NCBI RefSeq assembly: GCF_015207005.2
Contig: NZ_JADEXS020000001.1
Span: forward strand, 186,001 to 250,000
Length of the DNA stretch: 64,000 nt
Reading direction: 5' to 3'
Source of the DNA: Desmonostoc muscorum LEGE 12446
GTDB taxonomy: Bacteria > Cyanobacteriota > Cyanobacteriia > Cyanobacteriales > Nostocaceae
A program made the translations under genes and the position numbers. Below the pieces are notes generated by a model. It searched no databases. It worked only from the letters and a program-made list of their open reading frames with translations, and was not told the origin of the DNA. This document shows positions 35,693 to 46,100 of this stretch, piece by piece (the stretch's first letter is position 1; each line of letters starts with the position of its first letter).

Positions 35693-36823
35693 ATGAAAAT
35701 CATGGCAAAAACTTATCTTAGCAAGAATCAAGCACGAATTTTCACGGCTTTAGTTTTGACTGGTATTTTATCTGTTACCAGCAGTTTAACACTCATCAAA
35801 AATGCCACAGCGGGTTCTGCAAACTTTTCACTAGAAACAAGCACTGATGTTTCTAAAGACAATATTAAATCAAATCGCTTGCCGCGTCCAGTAGCTAACG
35901 CAGTGCTGCAAGATTTAGCCCGCAAAGAGGGAATTTCGACTAGAGAACTGAAAATTACCAACTATAATCAACAGACTTGGGGTAATGGCTGTTTGGAATT
36001 ACCTCAACCAGATGAAGCCTGCACTGAAGCCTTAGTTCCTGGTTGGCGGGTTGTGGTGTCTAATGGCAAAGAAAATTGGATTTATCATACTAATAACAAC
36101 GGGCGATCGCTACGTTTAGCTTCGGCAAATAATCCTTCAGATAAATTACCCACATCTGTAAAAAATGCTGTTTTGCAAGCTGCATCTAGACGTTTGCAAC
36201 AGCCGATTTCTCGGCTAACGATTGTTGAATTTCAACAGCAAACTTGGAGAAATGGCTGTTTAGAATTAGCGAATCCTGATGAATTCTGTACCCAAGCTTT
36301 GGTACCAGGTTGGCGGGTAGTTGTTGGTGGACGCGAAAAAACCTTGGTTTATCACACCAATCAAACAGGTTCGATAGTTCGGCTCAATGAAAAAGCTAAC
36401 CAAGGTACGCTGACACCTGTGCGAATTCCAGTCGGTGAGTTACCACCAGCTTTAGATCGAGATGTAGTATTTCGGCAAATTTCCAGTGGCGGGTTTGCTG
36501 GTAGAACCTACGAGACTGTTTTACTCAAAAATGGGCAATTGATTCGTGTGCGGATTGGTGATGCTAATGATTCTGAACGTAGTGTTCGCCGCGTTTCTTT
36601 ACAACAGGTGCGACAATTTTTGCGATCACTAGAACGCTATAAATTTAGTCAATTCCAGAATCTGAGTTACCCAGCACCCAGCGGTGCTGCTGACTATATC
36701 ACCTACACTCTCACCAGCCAAAAGAATACGGTTCAGTATAACGATATTTCTCGAAATAACCTGCCAAGCAATTTACAAGTGGTAGTTAAAGCTTGGAATC
36801 AGATTACAGCCAGCGGCCAATAG
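35693..36823 (+). CDS. Secreted protein with internally duplicated domain
   Basis: 376 residues. The N-terminal signal-like segment is IFTALVLTGILSVTSSLTL. Two tandem ~95-residue repeats share NYNQQTWGNGCLELPQPDE / FQQQTWRNGCLELANPDE followed by C-T-x-A-L-V-P-G-W-R-V-V-V and Y-H-T-N. Each repeat has two cysteines that may pair. The C-terminal ~120 residues are a different domain (VFRQISSGGFAGRTYETVLL). Family function unknown; periplasmic or outer-envelope location is inferred from the signal peptide. Confidence 0.75.
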   Translation: MKIMAKTYLSKNQARIFTALVLTGILSVTSSLTLIKNATAGSANFSLETSTDVSKDNIKSNRLPRPVANAVLQDLARKEGISTRELKITNYNQQTWGNGCLELPQPDEACTEALVPGWRVVVSNGKENWIYHTNNNGRSLRLASANNPSDKLPTSVKNAVLQAASRRLQQPISRLTIVEFQQQTWRNGCLELANPDEFCTQALVPGWRVVVGGREKTLVYHTNQTGSIVRLNEKANQGTLTPVRIPVGELPPALDRDVVFRQISSGGFAGRTYETVLLKNGQLIRVRIGDANDSERSVRRVSLQQVRQFLRSLERYKFSQFQNLSYPAPSGAADYITYTLTSQKNTVQYNDISRNNLPSNLQVVVKAWNQITASGQ

Positions 36824-36831
36824 TGAATGGG

Positions 36832-36935
36832 GACTGGGGATTGGGGATTGGGTACTGGGAATCGGGGATTGATAATTGGGCATTCATAAAACTTTTCCTA
36901 GTCCCCAGTCCCTAGTCCCCAGTCCCCAGCCCCTT
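36832..36935. repeat. Facing GGGGATT / CCCCAGT heptamer arrays
   Basis: GGGGACTGGGGATT-type words just after the stop codon face AGTCCCTAGTCCCCAGTCCC downstream, again a G-rich block followed by its complement, able to form a long hairpin between co-oriented genes. Confidence 0.7.
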
Positions 36936-36980
36936 TTACCGCATACAATCGAAACGATAATTCGATCGCACTTTTGGTAG

Positions 36981-38228
36981 ATGATGAAAAGGTTTGTAAA
37001 GTGGTGTGTTGGGTTTTGGAATATTCGCCAAAGCCGAAAGTCGGGGTTATTTCTGGTGATGGTTACCTTGAGCGTGGTAACTACGGTGATGTTATCGTTT
37101 CCGTTAAACGCTCAAACTACTCCTCAGAAATTACCGACATCTGAGTTAAGGGGAGTGTGGTTAACAAATATTGACAGTGATGTGTTATTCGAGCGCGATC
37201 GCCTGAAGGGATCTTTGCAACGCCTCGATGAACTCAATTTTAACACCGTATATCCAGCGATTTGGAATTGGGGGTATACATTGTATCCTAGCAAAGTTGC
37301 AGCTAAAGTCATTGGGCGAGCGATCGACCCCACACCCGGACTGCAAGGGCGAGACATCCTCAAAGAAATTGTGGATGTGGGACACCAAAAAGGGTTAACA
37401 GTCATTCCCTGGTTTGAATTTGGCTTTATGGCACCAGCGGATTCCTTACTGGCTAAAAATCGTCCCCAATGGCTCACCAGTCGCAGCGATGGGACACGGA
37501 TTGTCAAAGAAGGCACACATAATCGGGTTTGGCTAAATCCTTTTCGTCCAGAAGTGCAACAATTTATTCAAGATTTAATCGTTGAAATTGTTAGAAATTA
37601 CGATATCGACGGCATTCAATTTGATGACCATTTTGGCTTACCTTCCGAATTAGGATACGATGCTTATACAGTGGCACTTTATAAAAAAGAACACCGTGGT
37701 CAAGCTCCCTCTAAAAATTCTAAAGATCCAGAATGGGTACGTTGGAGAGCTAACAAAATCACCGACTTTATGAAGCGGGTATTCACAGCTATCAAAGCCG
37801 CTAAAAAAGATTGTATCGTTTCTGTTGCACCGAATCCTCAACGTTTTTCCTACGAATACTTTTTAGCAGACTGGCAGAAGTGGGAACGGATGGGAATTAT
37901 TGAAGATTTGGTTTTGCAAATTTATCGGGATGATTTGAATGTTTTTGTTAGCGAATTAGAGTATCCAGAAGTGAAAGCTGCAAAGAGCCATATTCCCGTG
38001 AGTATTGGCATTTTAGCTGGTTTAAAAAACAGATCTATACCTATGCAACAGATTCAGACACAAGTGCAAAAAGTACGCGATCGCAATTTTGCTGGAGTCT
38101 CTTTCTTTTTCTATGAAACTCTCTGGAACATGAGCAAAGAAAAACCCCTAGTTCGTCAAACTAGTTTCCAGAAAATTTTCCCTACACCAACGACTTACCC
38201 GAATTTACTTGCCGGTTGGAAACCATAG
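36981..38228 (+). CDS. GHL10/DUF187-type glycoside hydrolase-like protein
   Basis: 415 residues. A membrane/signal segment (FLVMVTLSVVTTVMLSF) leads to a GHL10 TIM barrel: ELRGVWLTNIDSDVLF, LDELNFNTVYPAIWNWG, GLTVIPWFEFGF, VWLNPFRPEVQQFI, YDIDGIQFDDHFGLP, CIVSVAPNPQRFSY. Acidic residues at strand ends (FEFGF, IQFDDHF) suit a retaining or lyase-type mechanism on exported polysaccharide. The family is extracytoplasmic and its natural substrate is not settled. Intact, typical length. Confidence 0.85.
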   Translation: MMKRFVKWCVGFWNIRQSRKSGLFLVMVTLSVVTTVMLSFPLNAQTTPQKLPTSELRGVWLTNIDSDVLFERDRLKGSLQRLDELNFNTVYPAIWNWGYTLYPSKVAAKVIGRAIDPTPGLQGRDILKEIVDVGHQKGLTVIPWFEFGFMAPADSLLAKNRPQWLTSRSDGTRIVKEGTHNRVWLNPFRPEVQQFIQDLIVEIVRNYDIDGIQFDDHFGLPSELGYDAYTVALYKKEHRGQAPSKNSKDPEWVRWRANKITDFMKRVFTAIKAAKKDCIVSVAPNPQRFSYEYFLADWQKWERMGIIEDLVLQIYRDDLNVFVSELEYPEVKAAKSHIPVSIGILAGLKNRSIPMQQIQTQVQKVRDRNFAGVSFFFYETLWNMSKEKPLVRQTSFQKIFPTPTTYPNLLAGWKP

Positions 38229-38319
38229 AGAGATGGTGAGTAGGGAGTGGGAAGTTGGGAGACAAAGAGAATAACTTTTAACTCTTCACCCCTCACTCCT
38301 AACTCCTAACTCAGCACTC

Positions 38320-39801
38320 TTACCCTATTCCCAAACGTCCAGCCAAGCCAGGAGTCAGCGGTAAAAGGGTAGTAATCATCAAGAATAGAGCCAAAAGACC
38401 CAAAGCGGCTCTAGCATCATCGGGTTCAGTGATTTCATTCAAGCTGGGGCGTTCTAAATCTCGTTGCAAGAAGAAAATCACGATCGCCCAGTACATGGCC
38501 AGAACATTACCGAGAGACACTAGCACCAGTAAAATTAAAGTTGCCACAGTTGCCCGTCCTGCGGTTTTGCGTCCATAAATCGCCTGGACAATGCGGCCAC
38601 CATCTAGTTGTCCGGCGGGCATTAAGTTCAAAGCGGTAATTACTAGCCCTAACCAACCAATCACTACTAAGGGATGAATGCTTACCGAAGGGGACTGTAA
38701 GGCAGAACCAAGCACAACTCGCGCTAAGCTTCCCACCAAAATTGACCCTTGGAAAAACTGATTTGGCAATTGAAATAAGCTACCAGGGTGGGAAAGCAGC
38801 AAACCAGCAATCAGCATTACCAAAGAAACGATACCACCTGCGGCTGGTCCTGCCAAGGCAATATCAAATAATACCTTCCGGTTGGGCAATAGAGACTCAA
38901 AGCGGGTAATTGCACCAAAGGAGCCAATTTGCACAGCGGGTAGAAAGAAAGGCCAGCTAAGGCGGATTTGGTGACGGCGAGCAAGTAACCAATGACCGAT
39001 TTCATGAGCTACTAAAATCGCAAATATACCAGCGCCTATGGGCAAAGCTTCTGTGAATCTTCCAGGACTGGTAAAGAAATCAAAATTCAGCAGTAATCCC
39101 GCAGCTTCTAAATTTGTGGCTATGGTCGCTATCAACAGAATACCTGCAAAAGCCTTTTGCGATAACTGCATGGGACGGGGATCGTTGCGACTGGGGAGAA
39201 CAATCACCACTGGTCTACCATCTGTATTTTCGACTAAAAACAAGCGATAGCGATCGCCAAGCCGTTCTCGTAAACTAGCAGTCAAACGGTTGTGAATTTC
39301 TTCTGGTTCTCCCCGCAGATTGCCTTTAAAAATTGCTCCATCTTGGTAGGGGATGGTTTCTGTGGCGAAAAACGTATCAATACCGAAAATGCTTTTAATT
39401 GCACTCAAGTCATCTTCTGGTATCGGTGGAATCTGGGGTTTGAGTTCTATTACTGTTGGTTGTGGGGAATTTTCTTCAGGTGAGGACTGGGCGGCGAGTC
39501 TTTCGGTTGCCCGCTGCTTGAGTATGGCATCTTGGCCAGCTTTGCGTAACTGGCTGCCCAAGTAGATGTACAATCCGGCAGAAGTTACCACTAGGAACAA
39601 TATACCTGCTATGTTGATGTAAATTCCTACGGCAAACAATCCAAAAAACAGTAGCCACGGAGTCATCAACACCACCGACTGTAACCAGGCCAAGATTCCT
39701 AGCTTTCCAAAAGGTCTGGCGCGATAAAAGCCCCAACCCAAAATGCCTAAAGCTACCACCAGGATTGCTGCCAGGATAGAAGTTTCTGATAAAGTAAACA
39801 T
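38320..39801 (-). CDS. Site-2-protease family (M50) membrane metalloprotease
   Basis: 493 residues from the ATG at 39801; a GTG 54 bases upstream is an alternative. Two N-terminal helices and a soluble PDZ-less linker with a conserved FGIDTFFATETIPYQDGAIF segment precede the protease core. The zinc motif HEIGHW is near 266-270 and the second-ligand motif is LMPAGQLDGGRIVQ. This plan matches the EGY1/S2P-like proteases of cyanobacteria and plastids, which cleave membrane proteins. Several further helices complete the core. Confidence 0.88.
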   Translation of the reverse strand: MFTLSETSILAAILVVALGILGWGFYRARPFGKLGILAWLQSVVLMTPWLLFFGLFAVGIYINIAGILFLVVTSAGLYIYLGSQLRKAGQDAILKQRATERLAAQSSPEENSPQPTVIELKPQIPPIPEDDLSAIKSIFGIDTFFATETIPYQDGAIFKGNLRGEPEEIHNRLTASLRERLGDRYRLFLVENTDGRPVVIVLPSRNDPRPMQLSQKAFAGILLIATIATNLEAAGLLLNFDFFTSPGRFTEALPIGAGIFAILVAHEIGHWLLARRHQIRLSWPFFLPAVQIGSFGAITRFESLLPNRKVLFDIALAGPAAGGIVSLVMLIAGLLLSHPGSLFQLPNQFFQGSILVGSLARVVLGSALQSPSVSIHPLVVIGWLGLVITALNLMPAGQLDGGRIVQAIYGRKTAGRATVATLILLVLVSLGNVLAMYWAIVIFFLQRDLERPSLNEITEPDDARAALGLLALFLMITTLLPLTPGLAGRLGIG

Positions 39802-39950
39802 CTCCAAACCTTTGCTATTGAGACTAAGCCAGAACAAGTCCGGTATTGCAGACACACTTATTAATGTATAACGTCCCCCGTCTTCTGCCCAAATTATCCG
39901 GCTTGGCGTAGGCTAGCAAAAACCCCAGGAATTGCACTTTTGGTAGATCA

Positions 39951-42851
39951 TTAATCTAGCTCTGCTTCAGTTTCCTCATCTGCGATCGCAAAATCACTGA
40001 TGTAGTCCCGTACAACACGCTCAAAAAATAGGGGAGCAGGCAAACCCGTCCAATCGCTGTAGTGACCAAAGCCATAGCGCAGTGACTCTACAAGGGCAGC
40101 TAGATCGTCAGGATTATCTTCTGGTTGTCTCAAGGTAACAACAATCTCTAGGGGATTTGGAGTAGGCCAGCGACCTATAAATGGAGCTTTTGTAGAGAGT
40201 TGACTTATCTTTAACCCAACTTTGTTGGCTAGGGTCTGGGTTGAACGATAACAACTTTGGCCACGTGGATATTGATGTGGTGCTTCACGTGCCACAGATA
40301 GATAAGCCACACATCCAGTTTGGTTAGTAGCGCTGAGTCGGAATAATCCAGTCGCACTAGAAGCTGAAGGAATTTTCAGCGTAGGTGGCAGTTTGTTTAG
40401 TTGTTCTTTAGTTCTGGTATCTTCTAAAGAAGTCTCTATTAAATGTCTGGCTTTTTTCTCAATAATTCCAGGGGCGAGTTCTTGGCGAATGCGAATTAAA
40501 CGTGCGCCTTGCCATTCATCCTGCATATTCTCAAACTGCTGGCCAAGGTTAATTTGATTAGCATTAATTCTGCTATCAGCAAGCCAATCCCAAAGTTGGA
40601 CGCAGTTGGAAGAATCAATCATAACCAATGGTTGCATCCCATCTTCCACAGAGTTAGAAATAATCTGTTTTACAAAGTTCATGAATCGAGTTTGAGACAC
40701 ATTACGCTTATCAGCCAGTTTGATTGGAGTAAGTTGGGCAATAAAAGCTAGTGCATCAGAAAAACTAAACCACGGGCTGATTACTAAATTTCCTTTCTCG
40801 TAAGCACAGCAAAGCTCACATTTTCCTGTATCTACGTTGAGGCGCATTGCCACTGCTAAAAATGTATTCTCAATAACACCACGAATGCGACCCCTTTGTT
40901 TACGGACGATTGTGAACCCTAAAATTTCTTTTGGTCTAGCTTCTGGTGGGATATTTTGCAAATACTTGTCAACCTTTTCTTTTACACCATCAATCCGACC
41001 AGAATGAGCCGAGAACAAATCTTTCAGAGCCGACTGCATCCGATGGAAGAAGTCTGTGAGTTTGAGATGCTTTGTTTTACGTGTCTTTGCAATGGGTAGA
41101 AGAAACTGCACACCACTACCAACCTTTGCTAGTGCTTGGCGGGTTGAAGGTTTATTAACTTTATCGTCATGTTTAGGAGATTTTTCACCAGTAGGATCTG
41201 CGTAAAACTGTCGTGCCATTATCAAGGAGAAAGTTGGCTTATTCGGGTCTTCAATCTGTTTTGCAGTGGATTTCCATGCTTCAATTCGCTGACGCGATCG
41301 CTCCTTATTTTTCAAGTCTTTTCCAGGTAAAATCTCTCGTGGCCCGTGAGTATTTGCTGGCAAGCAGTTAATAATAATTTCGAGTGTGTCTCCCCACAAA
41401 ACTTTAGTAATTTTTTGCAATAGTTCCGCTTCTGTTTTCAAATCATCTTCATAAAAGATAAACAGTCTCGGTTGCTCATTAGGATATAATCGCTGCATCG
41501 CTGCTTGGTTTGCCTGAATGATGGTTTGGAGAGCATTCGTTTGATTCGGCGTAACTTTATTAAATTGAAAAGCTTTTCTTCCCGACTCAATCCCTTCTAA
41601 ACGAATGTCAAAATGTTTGCGTAGCAAGCTATCGATTTGACTGTCGTCGAGTTGATCGAGGTATTTCGCAGTAAGCTCCAAGTCGGAATTGGTTTCGAGA
41701 GCTTCCAAAACCCCACCAAGCAGTGTAGGAAGATTAATCATCCGCGATGCTGTATCATCTAGTTTGTGCTTGGATGGTACTTTTGTGTAACCATCGAATA
41801 TTTTGATTCCTAATGGGTTAATAATTTTAGCGATCGCTTCCAAGGCATCTAATTTATCAATCTCTGGTACACCTGTTTCAATACCGTATCCTTCTGAACT
41901 ATTTTCGTCGTCTTCTGAATTATCTTGAAGTCCATTACGGTAAGTTAAAACAACCTCACAGCTATCAGTAGAGGCTTTGCCCAAAGCGATTTTTTGCCCA
42001 TCAAAAGATTCGAGAGGCAGTTTCAATTCTCTTCGCAGAATTTCAAAATCTGTATCTGTCGCCCAACGCCAATTCTTATTATCTTGTTCGTTATTTTTAT
42101 CTTGTTCGCATTTTACTCGATAGCTAAAGGCGCGATCGGGATAGTCTTGAGAAAATATGAAACCGCTAATATTCCTACGATCGTATTTAGGATCTTTTAA
42201 CTGAGTAAACCAGCGACGTTTGGAAATCTCAACTTTCACCAAAGGTTGAGACAAAGAAGGATATGTTACTACTTCCAAGCTCACCACAAAACTGAATTTA
42301 CCTTTTGTGTCAGGTAAGGTTATCGGATCGGCGATCAATTCTACAATCCCAGAATTGCTGGAAATAATACGTTTTATCGGCCCTAAATCTGGAAAAATCT
42401 CTTGTCCAGCAATTTGACGGGCTACATAATCTACTATGGCACGATAGGCATATTTATCTGTTAAATCTTTTGGCTGAGTTGTACCTGTCTGTTTAGACCA
42501 ATTCCAAGGGAATACTTGAGATTTAAATGGAGAAATTTTCAGAAGTTCTCCTCCTTCCTGCAAATCTTGCAAGCGGTCAATAATATTCGTTGATATGTCT
42601 TCTTTTTTTGCAAAAGGTCTGAGATGATTTGTGAACCAGTCGTTAATAATTGGGCGAAGCATTTGATTTATATCTTCTTCATTACCACCATTTAGGTAAA
42701 CAAAAGGTTCTGGATCGCTTCCCCTTTTAGCACTATTCAATGCAAACTTCGTAAGGCCTACGTCTGGTTCAATTCGCGCTGCATTTTTGAATACTACTTC
42801 TAGAAATCCTCGAAATGAGGCATAGGGGAGATTTTTGACATTAGGAATCAT
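39951..42851 (-). CDS. pPIWI-RE family protein (Argonaute-like MID/PIWI)
   Basis: 966 residues. The C-terminal ~330 carry the RNase H-like signature I associate with the pPIWI-RE family: GRIRGVIENTFLAVAMRL (655-672), MIDSSNCVQLWDWLAD (744-759, D746), then a basic RLIRIRQ and the closing block YSDWTGLPAPLFFERVV (931-947). Residues ~457-600 would be the MID-like part (RLFIFYEDDLKTEAEL). The N-terminal ~400 match no domain I recognise beyond the family's own X region. By homology it binds a guide or R-loop nucleic acid and may cut; I cannot assign the catalytic tetrad by eye. Last gene of the operon, ~22 bases after the small acidic gene. Confidence 0.8.
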   Translation of the reverse strand: MIPNVKNLPYASFRGFLEVVFKNAARIEPDVGLTKFALNSAKRGSDPEPFVYLNGGNEEDINQMLRPIINDWFTNHLRPFAKKEDISTNIIDRLQDLQEGGELLKISPFKSQVFPWNWSKQTGTTQPKDLTDKYAYRAIVDYVARQIAGQEIFPDLGPIKRIISSNSGIVELIADPITLPDTKGKFSFVVSLEVVTYPSLSQPLVKVEISKRRWFTQLKDPKYDRRNISGFIFSQDYPDRAFSYRVKCEQDKNNEQDNKNWRWATDTDFEILRRELKLPLESFDGQKIALGKASTDSCEVVLTYRNGLQDNSEDDENSSEGYGIETGVPEIDKLDALEAIAKIINPLGIKIFDGYTKVPSKHKLDDTASRMINLPTLLGGVLEALETNSDLELTAKYLDQLDDSQIDSLLRKHFDIRLEGIESGRKAFQFNKVTPNQTNALQTIIQANQAAMQRLYPNEQPRLFIFYEDDLKTEAELLQKITKVLWGDTLEIIINCLPANTHGPREILPGKDLKNKERSRQRIEAWKSTAKQIEDPNKPTFSLIMARQFYADPTGEKSPKHDDKVNKPSTRQALAKVGSGVQFLLPIAKTRKTKHLKLTDFFHRMQSALKDLFSAHSGRIDGVKEKVDKYLQNIPPEARPKEILGFTIVRKQRGRIRGVIENTFLAVAMRLNVDTGKCELCCAYEKGNLVISPWFSFSDALAFIAQLTPIKLADKRNVSQTRFMNFVKQIISNSVEDGMQPLVMIDSSNCVQLWDWLADSRINANQINLGQQFENMQDEWQGARLIRIRQELAPGIIEKKARHLIETSLEDTRTKEQLNKLPPTLKIPSASSATGLFRLSATNQTGCVAYLSVAREAPHQYPRGQSCYRSTQTLANKVGLKISQLSTKAPFIGRWPTPNPLEIVVTLRQPEDNPDDLAALVESLRYGFGHYSDWTGLPAPLFFERVVRDYISDFAIADEETEAELD

Positions 42852-42873
42852 GTAAAAATAAGTTGTACAAAAT

Positions 42874-43191
42874 TTATCTGAGATAGCTTCTAAATAAAGC
42901 TTTCATATAAAAAGTGTTCAAGTTATTTTTACACGTCTCCTTAGTTTCTTTTTGAATATCTGCGAAATCTAACATAGCTGCCTTTGTCCAAGCAAGAGTA
43001 AAACCCTCTACTATGATTGGACGCAGATTATCCGGTACAGTGAAGGCTTGGGTAAATCTCTTGACAAGCTTGATTTGCCCTTGCTGAATATAAAACGTAT
43101 CTGAAACTAAATTACCATCAGTTTCTTCGTCTTCATCTTCTTCAGATAAATCTTCTTCAAGTTCAATTTCATCAGAAAATTTGTCGCTCAT
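42874..43191 (-). CDS. Small acidic protein of the pPIWI-RE operon
   Basis: 105 residues. The first ~28 are extremely acidic (DEIELEEDLSEEDEDEETDG). The rest has a short beta segment (TFYIQQGQIKLVKRF) and a helical C-terminus ending in basic residues. No known family recognised. Only two bases separate it from the helicase stop, and GGAG in the helicase's last codons serves as its ribosome site, so it is translationally coupled. The acidic tail could mimic nucleic acid or hold a partner inactive; that is speculation. Confidence 0.75.
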   Translation of the reverse strand: MSDKFSDEIELEEDLSEEDEDEETDGNLVSDTFYIQQGQIKLVKRFTQAFTVPDNLRPIIVEGFTLAWTKAAMLDFADIQKETKETCKNNLNTFYMKALFRSYLR

Positions 43192-43193
43192 TT

Positions 43194-46100
43194 TTACATC
43201 TCCAATAGTGTTGAAAAATCATTGAAACCGTCTTCTTCATCCGTAATATCTTGTGAATTAGCTAATTCATCAGGGTATTTTACTCCTTTAATCCGCTGCA
43301 AAGGTGTTAGAAATGCGCCGTAAAGTTCTTGATAAATTTCCCGAATTACAGGATCGGGGTGGTTGACACATTCTTCTAAAATGATTCGCATCTGCACCAG
43401 CATACTATCTCGCCCAGAGTCGGGTTTATCTTCTGCTGAATTTTTAGCCCAAGCTGCATCCACGAAGTAAACTGATACTGGGCATCCATTCCGCATCCCG
43501 CGCCCAATTGTTTGCAAAATCGCCACCATTTGATTAGCTGTAAACGATTTGAATAGTTCAGGGCCTAAACGGCTAGCCATTAAGGGTTCACGTAATAATC
43601 TATTGGCAGTTTTCCAAAGGTCTTTTCTTGATTGCTGCCAAGAAGTTGCGATCGCATTTAAATCTTCTGTTTCACTAAACACTCGACTATCAAATTCTTG
43701 TGTTGCCTGTCCTGCCAAGCTGTACAACAGCTGCATATCATTCTTTGTCGGATGAGGACGAGTCAAAAAGTAAATCGAGCCAATTGCAGCATCTAGTTTC
43801 CTGTCCCCTTTACTGAAAACGATGTTCACACCTCGACCAATTGCCAACATGGGAAAAATTAAAATATCACAGTTTTCATCGTCTCCTAATGCTTCACACT
43901 GAGCAGAGGTAATAAAATCCTGCGGTTGTTCTCCATCTCTGAGGGATTTAACAATTGCCTTTGTATGCCGCCCAACTTCAGGATGATAGTCATTGATATA
44001 CTTCTTGATTGTGCGAGCCTGATCGTAACTATTGACAACTAAAGCAGCTTTACGGCGGATATTAGACTTCACGTCAAAATGACGCATGGACTTGTAAATT
44101 TCAGATTTAGTAATTCCTCCGCGCACAAGGGCATTCACCATCCGCTTAAGATTATGGTTTTGAAGGTCGCCAGCACCGCTATATTTGAGGGGTTCATCAC
44201 CACGTTCACTATCTGGAAACCATTTGAAACGATAAATGCTCTGTTCTGGTTTATGTTCTGACTGACGCGGTTTTAGTAAATAATGCGGGCCAGCGTTAAT
44301 GTGGTAGGCGGGACTAGCTTCTAAAAATGAAGTTGCTGAAGTAATTAAAACGGCTGGGCTTTGATGTCCATCATCTGCGTCTAACAACCGATGAAAGCGA
44401 TGCATTAACATTCGAGGCGCACCAACAAATGTAATGTAGGATAATTGCACATTTTTGGCGGCGGTACGTGTTGTTTGTGCTTTGGAAAAAGTGTATTCCA
44501 CTCCAGAAAATGAACCTAAAATGCTTTCTGGAATAAATTTTCGGAGTTCTGATGATGCAGTTGATCCCCCAATGGTTTCACGAATGAATCCCTCTGCAAC
44601 CATCGTTCTAGTTCCTGGTACAATTCGCTGGTAGCCCACAATTACGAAAGTAACAGTTATAAGTAATTTAGCTAAATCTTCTGCTTCTATTGTTGGTGAA
44701 TGATCTGGAAAACAGATCTTGAGAAATAATTCGGCAATTTCTTCAACGATCGCATCACGTCGCTTAATCAGATTTTCAGCCAGGTAACGGCGGAAATGAC
44801 TAATGAGAGTTTTCCATTGTTTTTCAAGGGTTTCACGGTTATAGCCTAAAATCCGAGGCCATAAATCTGCTTTAAAGTCTTGAGGGTTCTCAACACCTGT
44901 GCGATCGTAGAAGGCGTTATATGCTGCCGCTTCCCAAAATTCAGTCAGTGCCGGACTTTTACTAAAGCCTAGTTTGGCTTCTGGTTCATCAAGGTCATTC
45001 TGCTGAGAGGATTTCTTTAAAGTATTCAATAGTTCGCTAACAATTCGTAATACAGTCAATAATTGATTTTCGTAGCGTTCTCCCACCCGCGACTTAGACA
45101 TATTCTGAAGGGTGGTAATTAAGGAAGTATTATGGTTGCCAAATTCTGACAAGTCACGACTGTAAAGTTCTACATCCCGATCGAATAATCGATAGTTCTC
45201 GCCACGAGCAAAGCGGTTATGGATTTGTTCTAAAATTACTCGATGAATGGATCGCTCTGAGCCTGAAATACTTAAGGTTGCTGCCCCATAACCATCCAAG
45301 TCTGATTGCACCATGTCGCCTTCGTCGAAAACAACTACATCGAAGGTACGAGCAATTAACTCAAAATATCGTACTTGTTCTTGAATCGCGTGAGGTGATA
45401 TTTGAGTATCGAGCGATCGCACATGACCAACCCAAATATTAGCATCCAACAAATCTCGCGGTGCTTTGTTGCGACCACACATTGTCCATAAGGGACACAA
45501 GCATTTCTTCATCTTTCCCTGTTTCCCTCCGCCTTGCAATATCTCGTTGCAAGGTGCGTAACCAAAGCCCCACAGGGACATATCAGCAGTTGAAAAGGCT
45601 GGTAGGACGCAGTTCATCCCAAAAACTTCTGCCTGTTCTAAGGTGTAGGCAAAGCCACCATTACCTCGTGTTGCTATAGCTTCAGCAATATTATCTGCAT
45701 GACGACGACGAGTTTCATCGCTTTGTCCGACAAGCATTCCCACTTTTACCTGATGAAATGCCAGTTCAGCCATGTACTGTCTAGCAACTTCAATGGAGGG
45801 AAACACAAACATTGCTTTATAGTCATGTAATCCTAGCCAGATAGCTATCAACACGAGAATAGTTGTTTTACCTGACCCTGGTAAACCAATTAAGTGCTTG
45901 ATGTCTTCTAATTCCAACACATCATTTTCTTTCCGCAGACCTTTTCCAGTCTCCGATACCATGAGATCAAAGCGTTCAAAACGATCTGCCCAATTACCAG
46001 ATCGTCGCTCAGTATCTTGCTTTTCACGCTCGTCCATCTCAATAGCCAGATCGCGCAGTTCACTTAAGGGAATGCGAATTTTTCCTCTTGGTTGACGGTT

